Source of the DNA: Streptomyces bauhiniae
GTDB lineage: Bacteria > Actinomycetota > Actinomycetes > Streptomycetales > Streptomycetaceae
DNA: 64,000 nucleotides
NCBI RefSeq assembly: GCF_004784475.1
Contig: NZ_SRRT01000006.1
Span: 434,001 to 498,000, forward strand
Direction: 5' to 3'
Of this stretch, positions 7,543 through 16,158 are shown one piece after another. The first letter of the stretch is position 1, and the number at the start of each line of letters is the position of its first letter. The translations under genes were made by a program, and so were the position numbers. The notes beneath the pieces are model-generated. The model saw nothing but the letters and a program-made list of their open reading frames with translations, was not told the origin of the DNA and searched no databases.

Positions 7543-9351
7543 ATGGACAAAGCTGACGAAGCTGTGGAGATGCCCGACTGGGAGAAGCGGTTCCGCGCGC
7601 CGAGGGTCTCGCTGCCGGACTGGGCCGAGGACGCGCCCGACCGCTCGCTGTTCGTGTCGAACGCGACCGGCACCTACGAGCTGTACGCCTGGGACCGCGC
7701 GAGCGGTGCGCAGCGGCAGGCGACGGACCGGCCGAACGGCACCACGGACGGCGTGCTCTCGCCGGACGGCGCGTGGATCTGGTGGTTCGACGACAAGGAC
7801 GGCGACGAGTTCGGGGTCTGGCGCCGCCAGCCCTTCGGGGGCGGCCCCGACGAGACGGCCGTACCGGGCCTCGCGCCCTCCTACCCGGCCGGGCTCGCCC
7901 TCGGCCGGGACGGCCGGACCGCCGTGGTCGGCCGGTCGACCGACGAGGACGGTACGACGATCCACCTCGCGCGCGCCGGTGAGGCGCCGGTGGAGATCTA
8001 CCGGCACCGCGAGTCCGCCGGCGTCGGCGACCTCTCGCACGACGGCACGCTGATCGCGATCGAGCACACCGAGCACGGCGACGCCATGCACAGCGCCCTG
8101 CGCGTGCTGCGCCCCGACGGCACGGCCGTCGCCGACCTGGACGACACCCGCGGCGGCACCGAGGAACTGGGCCTGGAGGTGCTGGGCTTCGCCCCCGTCG
8201 ACGGCGACACCCGCCTCCTCATCGGCCACCAGCGCCGGGGCCGCTGGGAGCCGCTGGTCTGGGACGTGGCGAGCGGCACCGAGACCGACCTCCCGCTGGA
8301 CCTGCCCGGCGACGTGGCCGCCGAGTGGTACCCGGACGGCTCCGCCCTGCTGATCGCGCACGGCTTCGAGGCCCGCAGCGAGCTGTTCCGCTACGACCTC
8401 GCCACCCGTGAGCTGGACCGTATCCCCACCCCGCCCGGCACCGTCTCCGGGGCGACCGCCCGGCCCGACGGCAGCGTGGAGTACCTGTGGTCCTCCGCCG
8501 CCGAGCCGCCAGTGGTCCGCTCCACCAGCGGTGCCGTCGTACTCGACCCGCCCGGCCTGAAGAGCCCGCCCTCCGTCGCGGTGGAGGACGTGTGGGTGGA
8601 CGGCCCCGGCGGCCGTATCCACGCCCTCGTCCAGAAGCCCGCCGGGGCCACCGGCCCCCTCCCGACCGTGTTCGACCTGCACGGCGGCCCTACCTGGCAC
8701 GACAGCGACTCCTTCGCCGCGGGTCCGGCGGCCTGGGTGGACCAGGGGTACGCCGTGGTCCGCGTCAACTACCGGGGTTCCACCGGGTACGGGCGCGCCT
8801 GGACCGACGCCCTCAAGCACCGGGTCGGCCTGATCGAGCTGGAGGACGTGGCGGCGGTGCGCGAATGGGCCGTCTCCTCCGGCCTCGCCGACCCCGAGCG
8901 CCTCGTCCTCACCGGCGGCTCCTGGGGCGGCTACCTCACCCTCCTCGGCATCGGCACCCAGCCGGAGGCGTGGACGGTGGGCATCGCCGTGGTGCCGGTC
9001 GCGGACTACGTCACCGCCTACCACGACGAGATGGAGGCGCTGAAGGCCATGGACCGCACCCTCCTGGGCGGCACCCCGGAGGAGGTCCCGGACCGCTTCG
9101 CCGCGTCCTCCCCGCTGACCTACGTCGACCAGGTCAAGGCCCCCGTCTACATCTCCGCCGGCGTCAACGACCCCCGCTGCCCGATCCGCCAGATCGACAA
9201 CTACGTGGAGCGTCTCCGCGACCGGGGTGCGCCGCACGAGGTGTACCGGTATGACGCGGGGCACGGGTCGCTGGTGGTGGACGAGCGGATCAAGCAGGTA
9301 CGGCTGGAGATGGACTTCGCTCGGCGGCACTTGGGGGGATCGGGGAAGTAG
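7543..9351 (+). CDS. S9 family prolyl oligopeptidase-type serine peptidase
   Basis: This 602-residue cytoplasmic peptidase has an N-terminal beta-propeller (about residues 25-345) and a C-terminal alpha/beta-hydrolase domain. The nucleophile serine is in GGSWGGY (about residue 467). The aspartate is in SAGVNDPRCP (about 545) and the histidine in DAGHGS (about 577). An oxyanion-region HGGPTWH motif is near 385. AGGGGG precedes the ATG at 7543 and fixes the start. Family members cleave short peptides or acyl-peptides. The last codons converge on the RCK protein gene, with a small hairpin between. Confidence 0.93.
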   Translation: MDKADEAVEMPDWEKRFRAPRVSLPDWAEDAPDRSLFVSNATGTYELYAWDRASGAQRQATDRPNGTTDGVLSPDGAWIWWFDDKDGDEFGVWRRQPFGGGPDETAVPGLAPSYPAGLALGRDGRTAVVGRSTDEDGTTIHLARAGEAPVEIYRHRESAGVGDLSHDGTLIAIEHTEHGDAMHSALRVLRPDGTAVADLDDTRGGTEELGLEVLGFAPVDGDTRLLIGHQRRGRWEPLVWDVASGTETDLPLDLPGDVAAEWYPDGSALLIAHGFEARSELFRYDLATRELDRIPTPPGTVSGATARPDGSVEYLWSSAAEPPVVRSTSGAVVLDPPGLKSPPSVAVEDVWVDGPGGRIHALVQKPAGATGPLPTVFDLHGGPTWHDSDSFAAGPAAWVDQGYAVVRVNYRGSTGYGRAWTDALKHRVGLIELEDVAAVREWAVSSGLADPERLVLTGGSWGGYLTLLGIGTQPEAWTVGIAVVPVADYVTAYHDEMEALKAMDRTLLGGTPEEVPDRFAASSPLTYVDQVKAPVYISAGVNDPRCPIRQIDNYVERLRDRGAPHEVYRYDAGHGSLVVDERIKQVRLEMDFARRHLGGSGK

Positions 9352-9360
9352 GGGGGCTCG

Positions 9361-9377
9361 GAGAAGTAGGGCTTCTC
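9361..9377. terminator. Small hairpin between convergent genes
   Basis: GAGAAG and CTTCTC pair with a 5-nt loop in the 24-nt gap between the peptidase and RCK genes. It could stop transcription from either side, but it is only 6 bp. Confidence 0.4.
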
Positions 9378-11163
9378 AACCCAGTTCCGCCAGCCCCCGG
9401 CGCGTCGCCGCGATCACCACCCTGTCGTCCTTGGTGAGGAGGTGGTCGGGTGGGGTGTCGGGGGCGTTCTCGACGGCGAGGGCGCGCCAGACGCCGGGTT
9501 GGAAGGCGGCGGCCAGGGTGCGGCCCTCCAGTTGGGGGCGGTTCGCCACGTCCACCGACGCGAAGACGAGCACCCTGCGTTCCACCGGGACCGCGCCCAG
9601 GACGCGGCGGCCCAGCATGGCTCCGGCGAAGGCGGGGGCCGAGAGGTGGGAGACGCTGCGGCTGCGGGTGGTGGCCAGCGGGTGGGCGACGCGCAGGGTG
9701 CGGTACACGGCGGTGGCGAAGTCGTCGTCGTACAGCCGCAGTACCGCGCGCAGGTCGGGGCGGACGCCACGCGCGTACAGCACCGCCTCCAGGTTGGTGG
9801 TGTCCGCGCTGGTCACCGCGAGGAGGGCGTGCGCCCGGTGGATCTTGGCCGCCTCGAGTACGCCCTCCTGCGTGACGTCCCCGATCACCACCGGCACCCG
9901 CAGCCGCCGCGCCACCGCGAGCCCGCGCGCCTCCGGGTTGCCCTCCACGCACACCACCGGCACATGCAGCTCGCGCAGCCGGATCAGCACCCGCGTCCCG
10001 ATCTTCCCCAGCCCCAGCAGGACGACATGCCCGCCGAGTCCGCGCGGTGGCTTGCGCAGCGCGGACTGCGTACGGAAGGTGCCCAACCCCTCCAGTACGG
10101 CGGCCAGGAGCACGGGGAGCAGCAGCAACCCGACCAGACCGGAGAGGAGTTGGAGGATCTTGCGGCCCAACGGCTCCCCCAGCGCGGGGTCGTCGATGGC
10201 GAAGAGGTCCAGCAGGGTCAGGTAGAAGGCTTTGACGGGATGGATGTCGGTCACGATCGACAGGGCCACCGCCAGCGCGATCACACAGCCCGCCAGTACC
10301 GCCAACGACCACCTCAACTGCTTGGAGAACAAGGAGGAGAGCGGCGGGACACCGCCGACGCCGAGCCCGTTCCCCGCCGCCGCGCCCTCCGCCGCCGAGA
10401 ACCGCTCCAGCATCACGCGGGACCGCCCGCCGGCCCGCCGTACCTCCGCGTCGTCGGGCAGCAGCACCGGCCCCTCGTCGTCGCCGTCGGAGGACAGCAG
10501 GGCCAGCGTGCACAGGCCGGGCGGCGCGGGGCTCCCGGCCGGGGGCGCGGTCCGTTCCACCGCGCGCAGCAGCAGCCCCTCCGCCTGGATCACCTTGCCC
10601 GTACCGGCGACGGCGGTCGCGGCGAGCGCGGGCGCTGCGGTGTCGGCGTCGGAGAGCACGGAGGTGGCCGCGTCCCGTAGCGCCTCCTCGGACTCGCCCA
10701 CCAACACGGCCGCCTGATCGAGGAGTTCCTCAATGTGCTGGCCCAACCGCCGGTTGTAGAGCCGCAGTACGAGCCGCAGCCGGGGGTTCAGCCGCCGGGC
10801 GGTCAGCGCGGCCCGGATGTTGGTCTCGTCGTCCTCGTACACGAGCGCCAGCGCGGCCGCCCGCTCCACTCCGGCCTCGGCGAGCACCTGCTCGGTGAGG
10901 AACTCGGCCTCCAGCACCCTTTCTCCGCCCGGGCGTTGGGACACGGCGGCCGAGTCGCCGCCCGGTGTGGGCCCGCCCCGGCCGACCGCCACCGACACCA
11001 CCCGGTCGAAGAGCGCCGCCGGAGCCGACCGGGGCCGCCCCACCACCGGCCGCCGCGCGGTACGGGCGTTCGGCGGCACGACGAGCACGACCTGCTCGCC
11101 GTAGACTCCGCGCAACTCGGCGGACAGCCGGTGCGCGAGACCGTCGTCCCCGCACACCACCAT
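9376..11163 (-). CDS. TrkA-N/RCK domain membrane protein (potassium-channel-like)
   Basis: This protein of about 595 residues has an N-terminal Rossmann-like RCK half (MVVCGDDGLAHRLSAEL). A hydrophobic stretch (LRWSLAVLAGCVIALAVALSIV) comes next, then a pore-loop-like segment, a further membrane helix (ILQLLSGLVGLLLLPVLLAAVL) and a second TrkA-N domain (GHVVLLGLGKIGTRVL). This resembles CASTOR/RCK-type ion channels that sense nucleotides. The frame stays open to 11331, but codons upstream of 11163 lack G/C bias at the third position. That longer start would also overlap the divergent permease start, so 11163 is preferred. It is divergent from the permease operon across about 160 nt. Confidence 0.85.
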   Translation of the reverse strand: MVVCGDDGLAHRLSAELRGVYGEQVVLVVPPNARTARRPVVGRPRSAPAALFDRVVSVAVGRGGPTPGGDSAAVSQRPGGERVLEAEFLTEQVLAEAGVERAAALALVYEDDETNIRAALTARRLNPRLRLVLRLYNRRLGQHIEELLDQAAVLVGESEEALRDAATSVLSDADTAAPALAATAVAGTGKVIQAEGLLLRAVERTAPPAGSPAPPGLCTLALLSSDGDDEGPVLLPDDAEVRRAGGRSRVMLERFSAAEGAAAGNGLGVGGVPPLSSLFSKQLRWSLAVLAGCVIALAVALSIVTDIHPVKAFYLTLLDLFAIDDPALGEPLGRKILQLLSGLVGLLLLPVLLAAVLEGLGTFRTQSALRKPPRGLGGHVVLLGLGKIGTRVLIRLRELHVPVVCVEGNPEARGLAVARRLRVPVVIGDVTQEGVLEAAKIHRAHALLAVTSADTTNLEAVLYARGVRPDLRAVLRLYDDDFATAVYRTLRVAHPLATTRSRSVSHLSAPAFAGAMLGRRVLGAVPVERRVLVFASVDVANRPQLEGRTLAAAFQPGVWRALAVENAPDTPPDHLLTKDDRVVIAATRRGLAELG

Positions 11164-11323
11164 CGGCGCCGCCGCGCCACCTGAACCGCCCTGATACGGA
11201 ACGCTGTTCGCCACGAGGGAAAAGACTGCCCCAAGAAGGCGGCCGGTTCCAGCGATCACCTGAACGGCCCGACCCGCGGCCGCGTACGCCCTGGCAGCCG
11301 CACTCAGCCGGAGGTCTTTACCC

Positions 11324-12331
11324 GTGGCCATCACCGAAGACGCCCTGCCGGGTACCGAGCCACCCCGCGAACGATCCGGGGGCGCCCGGCTCAGCTCCCC
11401 CCTCGTCCTCACCCTGGTACTGCTCCTCGCCGTCCTCGCCCAGGCGCCGATCCGGGGCGCGCTCGGCACCCCGGTGATGCAGAGCTGGATGACGGTGTTC
11501 GTCGCCGTCACCGTGCAGGCGCTGCCCTTCCTGGTCCTCGGGGTGCTGCTGTCGGCCGCCATAGCCGTCTTCGTCCCGCCCGCCTTCTTCGCCCGCGCGT
11601 TGCCCAGCCGGGCCGCGCTCGCCGTACCGGTCGCGGGGCTCGCGGGCGCGGTGCTGCCGGGGTGCGAGTGCGCGTCGGTGCCGGTGGCGGGCGCGCTGGT
11701 ACGGCGGGGCGTGACCCCGGCGGCCGCGCTGGCGTTCCTGCTGTCCGCGCCCGCGATCAACCCGATCGTGCTCACTGCCACGGCTGTCGCCTTCCCGAAC
11801 AACCCCGAGATGGTCCTCGCCCGGTTCGCCGCCAGCCTGCTGGTCGCCTGCGCGATGGGCTGGCTGTGGCAACGGCTCGGCCGCGCCGACTGGCTCCGCC
11901 CGCCCGCACACGGCGCCCACGAGGGCGAGACGAAGGCGGAGACCTTCTGGAACTCCGTACGCCACGACACCATGCACGCGGGCGGTTTCCTGGTGGTCGG
12001 CGCCATGGCCGCGGCCACCCTGAAGGCGGTCGCCCCGGCGGAGTGGCTGCGCACGGCCGCGGGCAACCCGTTCCTCGCGGTGCTCGCCCTCGCCGTGCTC
12101 GCCGTGGTGCTGTCCATCTGCTCGGAGGCGGACGCGTTCGTCGCCGCCTCACTGACCGACTTCTCCCCGACGGCCAAGCTGGTGTTCCTGGTGGTGGGCC
12201 CGATGATCGACCTCAAACTGTTCGCCATGCAGGCCGGCACCTTCGGCCGAGGCTTCGCGCTGCGCTTCGCCCCGGCGACGTTCGCGCTGGCCATCACGGG
12301 CGCGCTGCTCACCGGGGCGGTGCTGCTGTGA
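11324..12331 (+). CDS. UPF0718/DUF318 permease, copy 1
   Basis: This 335-residue multi-pass membrane protein has about eight hydrophobic segments. It carries the family signature LPGCECASVPV near residue 110 and SAPAINPIVLTATAVAFP near 140, then CSEADAFVAASLTDFSP near 265. It is homologous to Bacillus YcgR-type permeases of unknown substrate; these are often linked to zinc stress. It overlaps the next gene by GTGA, giving a two-gene operon. A close paralogue lies at 15121-16158. The GTG start has no strong ribosome site. Confidence 0.87.
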   Translation: MAITEDALPGTEPPRERSGGARLSSPLVLTLVLLLAVLAQAPIRGALGTPVMQSWMTVFVAVTVQALPFLVLGVLLSAAIAVFVPPAFFARALPSRAALAVPVAGLAGAVLPGCECASVPVAGALVRRGVTPAAALAFLLSAPAINPIVLTATAVAFPNNPEMVLARFAASLLVACAMGWLWQRLGRADWLRPPAHGAHEGETKAETFWNSVRHDTMHAGGFLVVGAMAAATLKAVAPAEWLRTAAGNPFLAVLALAVLAVVLSICSEADAFVAASLTDFSPTAKLVFLVVGPMIDLKLFAMQAGTFGRGFALRFAPATFALAITGALLTGAVLL

Positions 12332-13026
12332 ACCGTCAGGCGCAGGCCGCGGTGATGTTCCTGCTGGGGGGCGCGCTGCTGCACGCGGGGACGACGGATC
12401 TGTACCTCAGGTACGTCAAGTCGGGCCTGCGGCCACTGGTGTTGGCGGCGGGAGTGGTCCTGATCGCGGCCGCGCTGGCGACGGTCTGGTACGAGCGGAA
12501 GCGGGCCGCTGTTGGTGGTGCGCATCGCGAACCCCGCGTGGCCTGGCTCCTGGTCCTGCCCGTCCTCGCCCTCATCCTCATCGCCCCGCCCGCCCTCGGC
12601 TCGTACAGCGCGGTCCGTACGGGTACGGCACTCCAACCCCCGTACGGCCTGGACCCGTTGCCCGCCTCGAACCCCGTCCGGCTGAGCGTCGTCGACTACG
12701 CCTCCCGCGCCGCCTACACCCACTCCCTGCGCGGCCGCACCGTCCGCGTCACCGGCTTCCTCGCCCTCGACGCCCACGGCACCCCCTACCTCGTCCGCAT
12801 GGCCCTCAACTGCTGCGCCGCCGACGCCCAGCCGGTCAAGATCGCCCTCACCGGCCAACTCCCGCCGGTCCTACGCCCGGACGCGTGGATGGAGGTGACG
12901 GGCGTGTACGCGCCCCGCGTGACACGGGACCCGGTGAACAACGGGGTGATCCCGTATCTCCGGGTGACGTCGGCGCGTCCGGTGGCTACTCCGGCCGATC
13001 CTTATGACGAGACGTGGAATAGGTGA
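12328..13026 (+). CDS. TIGR03943 family membrane protein, copy 1
   Basis: This 232-residue partner of the permease has two to three N-terminal membrane helices. The helices include the LYLRYVKSGLRPLVLAAG segment and a third hydrophobic stretch near 75-95. A predicted extracytoplasmic domain follows, with an adjacent cysteine pair (LNCCAADAQPVKI) and an OB-like ending (WMEVTGVYAP). The family is always found beside a DUF318 permease; its role is unproven. The GTG start overlaps the upstream stop. Unlike copy 2, it has no histidine-rich loop. Confidence 0.87.
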   Translation: MNRQAQAAVMFLLGGALLHAGTTDLYLRYVKSGLRPLVLAAGVVLIAAALATVWYERKRAAVGGAHREPRVAWLLVLPVLALILIAPPALGSYSAVRTGTALQPPYGLDPLPASNPVRLSVVDYASRAAYTHSLRGRTVRVTGFLALDAHGTPYLVRMALNCCAADAQPVKIALTGQLPPVLRPDAWMEVTGVYAPRVTRDPVNNGVIPYLRVTSARPVATPADPYDETWNR

Positions 13027-13034
13027 GGGGTGTT

Positions 13035-13066
13035 GGAGCCGGCTCGGCTGGGGTGTGACCGGCTCC
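13035..13066. terminator. Hairpin between convergent genes
   Basis: GGAGCCGG and CCGGCTCC form an 8-bp stem with a 16-nt loop, directly after the TIGR03943 gene. It faces the convergent SCO2400-family gene. Confidence 0.4.
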
Positions 13067-13212
13067 TGGGTGCGGGTCGTCTTCCGGGAGGGCTGGATCG
13101 GCGCTCGGCGGAGGTTGCTCCACCGGAAGCGGCTGATGCCCGGCCGGCCCCGTTCGCCTCTTGACCGTCGGCTCAGGCTTCAGCCTCGGCGGTGTTCGAC
13201 CTCGCCGCGTGG

Positions 13213-14085
13213 TCAGCTCAGGCAGAGGACCAGGAGGCAGACGTGGGAGGGGGAGGTGGAGGGGGTCGCCGTTGCCGTAGGGGAGTGCGAGTCCGTGGGG
13301 GTCGGGGACTGTGGCTCGGAGGGCGTGGTCGACGGGGGGTCGGTGCGCTCGGTGGGGGAGGGCGTCGTGGCGTCCGTCGTGGGGGTGGGCTTCGTGGGGG
13401 TGGGGGACTGCTGCGGTGGGGTGAGGGGGGAGGTGGGGGTGGTGGAGACCGGGGCCGGGTCGTGGGGGAGGGGGAGCAGGGAGCGGGAGTGGGGGTGCGT
13501 TGAGGGGGGCGCGGAGGGGGACGGCTTGGTGGCCTTCGGGGTGGCCTTATGCGGGGTGGGGGTGGTGCTGGAGCGGGGGGCTGCCGAGGGCTTGGCGCTC
13601 GTGTGGGGCGGGGTGCTCGGGGCCGCGGTGGGGCGTCCGGTCGGGGACGTCGTCGGTACCGGAAGACCGGCCGTCGCCTCGGGGCCCGTACCGCCCATCG
13701 GCTGCTCACCCTGGGCCGCGGTGGGGCGAGTACGGTCGGCCGGCTGGTGGTTCAGGGCTGCGGCCAGGGTGAGGCCACCACCGACCAGGGCCACGGCGGT
13801 CACCAGGGCGGCCCGGCGACGCGTCCTCCGCCAACGGGACTGCTCACGGCGCCGGGCCGCGCGGCCACTGCCCGAGGGCACCTCGGCCGGACGCTGCGGG
13901 GCGGCCGGCGGGGGCACCGACCTGCCGTGACGGGACGCGGGTACGTCCTCGTCGCCGGGCTGCCGTACGGCGTACGGACTCGTACGGACCGGCATCGGGG
14001 CCAGGTCCGGGGAGGCGCAGACGCCGCAGCCGGGGCAGACCAGGGCGCCGTTCAGATGCCGACGGCAGGCGGAGCAGTAGTCCAT
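13213..14085 (-). CDS. SCO2400 family membrane protein with N-terminal zinc ribbon
   Basis: This 290-residue protein begins MDYCSACRRHLNGALVCPGCGVC, a four-cysteine zinc ribbon that defines the SCO2400-type family. A basic segment (RRREQSRWRRTRRR) and one membrane helix (ALVTAVALVGGGLTLAAAL, about 92-110) follow. The last 170 residues are a Pro/Ser/Thr-rich, presumably extracytoplasmic tail ending in CLLVLCLS. The low-complexity tail is encoded by very G/C-skewed DNA. The function of the family is unknown to me. Confidence 0.82.
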   Translation of the reverse strand: MDYCSACRRHLNGALVCPGCGVCASPDLAPMPVRTSPYAVRQPGDEDVPASRHGRSVPPPAAPQRPAEVPSGSGRAARRREQSRWRRTRRRAALVTAVALVGGGLTLAAALNHQPADRTRPTAAQGEQPMGGTGPEATAGLPVPTTSPTGRPTAAPSTPPHTSAKPSAAPRSSTTPTPHKATPKATKPSPSAPPSTHPHSRSLLPLPHDPAPVSTTPTSPLTPPQQSPTPTKPTPTTDATTPSPTERTDPPSTTPSEPQSPTPTDSHSPTATATPSTSPSHVCLLVLCLS

Positions 14086-14201
14086 TCGCGGTCTTCCTGG
14101 ATCGACGGGCGCGGGTGAGCGCCCGCCACCGTAACGGGACCATCAGCAGAGTGTGTGCGCCCCATGTGGCTCTCCTGCACACATTCCCAGCGGATTCCGG
14201 G

Positions 14202-14455
14202 TGGCTGGAATATGGGTGGCCGGAAGCTATGTGGTCGCACCCCGTGTGGCCGGGCCCTGTGTGGCTGCACGCCATGTGACCGGAAGCCATGTGCTCCTAC
14301 GCCGGGTGCGCCCACGTCACGTGGGCGCACCCCCGCATGGGCGCACCCAGCGTCGGCGCACCCTGTGTGGCCTCACGCCATATGGCCCGACCCCATGTCC
14401 CCGCACCCCACGTGCCCCCCCCCACGTGCCCCCACCCCCAGTGACCCACCTCACA
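14202..14455. repeat. Degenerate 15-bp tandem repeat (minisatellite)
   Basis: About 17 successive units of 15 nt, such as tggtcgcaccccgtg, tggccgggccctgtg, tggctgcacgccatg and tgaccggaagccatg, run from about 14202. They keep phase except for a 1-nt slip near 14415. Because 15 is a multiple of 3, each frame on both strands reads as pentapeptide-periodic; the minus strand gives units such as RPHGV, RSHGV and QPHRA. No start with a ribosome site, and no matching protein family, is evident. It fills most of the 448-nt gap between 14085 and 14534. Confidence 0.8.
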
Positions 14456-14533
14456 CCCCCCCCATGTCACACCCCCGCCCCCCCACCCGTCGTAACCACG
14501 AACCCACCGAACCCGGCCCCCAGGAGCGCACCC

Positions 14534-15007
14534 ATGACCGCCCGCCTCAACGCCTTCGCCATCCCCGCCACCGCCAAGCTCATCAAGCACTTCAACGCCG
14601 CCGGAAAGGTGGTCTCGGACTCCACCCTCCCCGCCGCCACCCAGGAACTGGTGAAGATCCGCGCCAGCCAGATCAACGGCTGCGGCTTCTGCCTCGACAT
14701 GCACACCAAGGAGGCCGCGCACGCGGGCGAGACCCCGCTCCGGCTGAACCTGGTCGCCGCCTGGCGCGAGGCCACCGTCTTCACCGACGCCGAGCGCGCC
14801 GCCCTCGAACTGGCCGAGCAGGGCACCCGCCTCGCCGACACCCCGGGCGCCGTCACCGACGAGGCGTGGGCGAACGCGGCCAAGCACTACGACGAGGACC
14901 AGCTCGCCGCGCTCGTCTTCCTCATCGGCCTCATCAACGCCTACAACCGCATGAACGTCATGATCCGCATGCCCGCCGGCGACTACCAGGTCGGCCGGCC
15001 GGCCTGA
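14534..15007 (+). CDS. Carboxymuconolactone decarboxylase / AhpD family protein
   Basis: This 157-residue protein has the AhpD-like redox motif CGFCLDMH (CxxCxxxH) near residue 56, within KIRASQINGCGFC. This is typical of alkylhydroperoxidase-type members, which use a cysteine pair to reduce peroxides. The length matches the single-domain class. AGGAG lies 7 nt before the ATG at 14534. It is not overlapped with neighbours and probably has its own promoter at the end of the minisatellite. Confidence 0.93.
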   Translation: MTARLNAFAIPATAKLIKHFNAAGKVVSDSTLPAATQELVKIRASQINGCGFCLDMHTKEAAHAGETPLRLNLVAAWREATVFTDAERAALELAEQGTRLADTPGAVTDEAWANAAKHYDEDQLAALVFLIGLINAYNRMNVMIRMPAGDYQVGRPA

Positions 15008-15120
15008 GCCCCACCCGCCCCGCAACCTCCTCACGCATCCGGACGCGAGACGGCGTGTGCACCCCATCCCGCACACGCCCCTCGCTTATCGTCGGCCAAA
15101 CACCGACATCCGGAGTGAAA

Positions 15121-16158
15121 ATGGGAAAAACGGATGAGCTGGTGGGAGTGGTCGACAGGGCGGCGACAGTCGCCACCCCCACCGCTCCACCGGCCCGCCC
15201 CAGCCCCGTACGCCCCCTGCTCGCCCTCACCGCCGCCGCGGCCGTCGGGATCACGGTGCTGCTGCTCGCTCGCGCCGGCGTGCTCGACCGTCCGGCCGTA
15301 CAGGCGTGGCGCACGGTCTGTCTGGCGATCACCGTGCAGGCGCTGCCGTTCCTGATCCTGGGCACCGTGCTGTCCGGCGCGATCAACGCGTTCGTCCCGG
15401 CCGACCTGTTCACCCGCGTGCTGCCCAAGCGGGCCGCGCTCGCCGTGCCGGTCGCGGGGGTCGCGGGCGCGGTGCTGCCGGGGTGCGAGTGCGCGTCCGT
15501 ACCGGTGGCCAACAGCCTGATCCGGCGGGGCGTCACCCCGGCCGCCGCCTTCGCCTTCCTGCTGTCCGCGCCCGCGATCAACCCGATCGTGCTCACCGCC
15601 ACGGCGGTCGCCTTCCCCGGCAACCCCGCGATGGTCGCCGCCCGCCTGGCCGCCTCGCTGGCCACCGCCGCCGTGATGGGCTGGCTGTGGCTCTGCTTCG
15701 GCAAGGAGAAGTGGCTGCGCCCGGCCGTACGGCACACCGGCCACCAGCACGGGCACAGCCGCTGGGCCGAGTTCCGCCAGGGCTTCCAGCACGACTTCCT
15801 GCACGCCGGGGGCTTCCTGGTGCTGGGCGCGATGGCGGCGGCCACCTTCAACGTCGCCGTACCGCGCACCGTGCTCGACACCTTCTCCGGCTCGCCCTGG
15901 CTCTCCGTACTGTTCCTCGCCGGGCTCGCCGTCCTGCTCGCCGTCTGCTCGGAGGCGGACGCCTTTGTGGCGGCGTCACTCACAGGCTTCTCCCCCACAG
16001 CCCGGCTCGCTTTCATGGTGGTAGGCCCCATGGTGGACCTGAAGCTGATCGCCCTTCAGGCGGGCACCTTCGGCCGCGCCTTCGCCGTACGGTTCTCCGC
16101 CGCGACCACGGTCGTCGCCGTCGCCGCCAGCGCCCTGATCGGAGGCGCGCTGCTGTGA
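15121..16158 (+). CDS. UPF0718/DUF318 permease, copy 2
   Basis: This 345-residue multi-pass membrane protein is a paralogue of the gene at 11324. It shares LPGCECASVPV, SAPAINPIVLTATAVAFP and CSEADAFVAASLTGFSP almost unchanged. It differs in the central cytoplasmic loop, which is HTGHQHGHSRW here. GGAG lies 5 nt before the ATG. It overlaps the TIGR03943 gene by GTGA. The repeated pairing and histidine-rich loop suggest a metal-related export or handling role; this is inference. Confidence 0.87.
   Translation: MGKTDELVGVVDRAATVATPTAPPARPSPVRPLLALTAAAAVGITVLLLARAGVLDRPAVQAWRTVCLAITVQALPFLILGTVLSGAINAFVPADLFTRVLPKRAALAVPVAGVAGAVLPGCECASVPVANSLIRRGVTPAAAFAFLLSAPAINPIVLTATAVAFPGNPAMVAARLAASLATAAVMGWLWLCFGKEKWLRPAVRHTGHQHGHSRWAEFRQGFQHDFLHAGGFLVLGAMAAATFNVAVPRTVLDTFSGSPWLSVLFLAGLAVLLAVCSEADAFVAASLTGFSPTARLAFMVVGPMVDLKLIALQAGTFGRAFAVRFSAATTVVAVAASALIGGALL

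Noticed and set aside
11164..11331. N-terminal extension of the RCK protein to 11331
   Set aside because: Third-position G/C bias drops and the start would overlap the divergent permease start.
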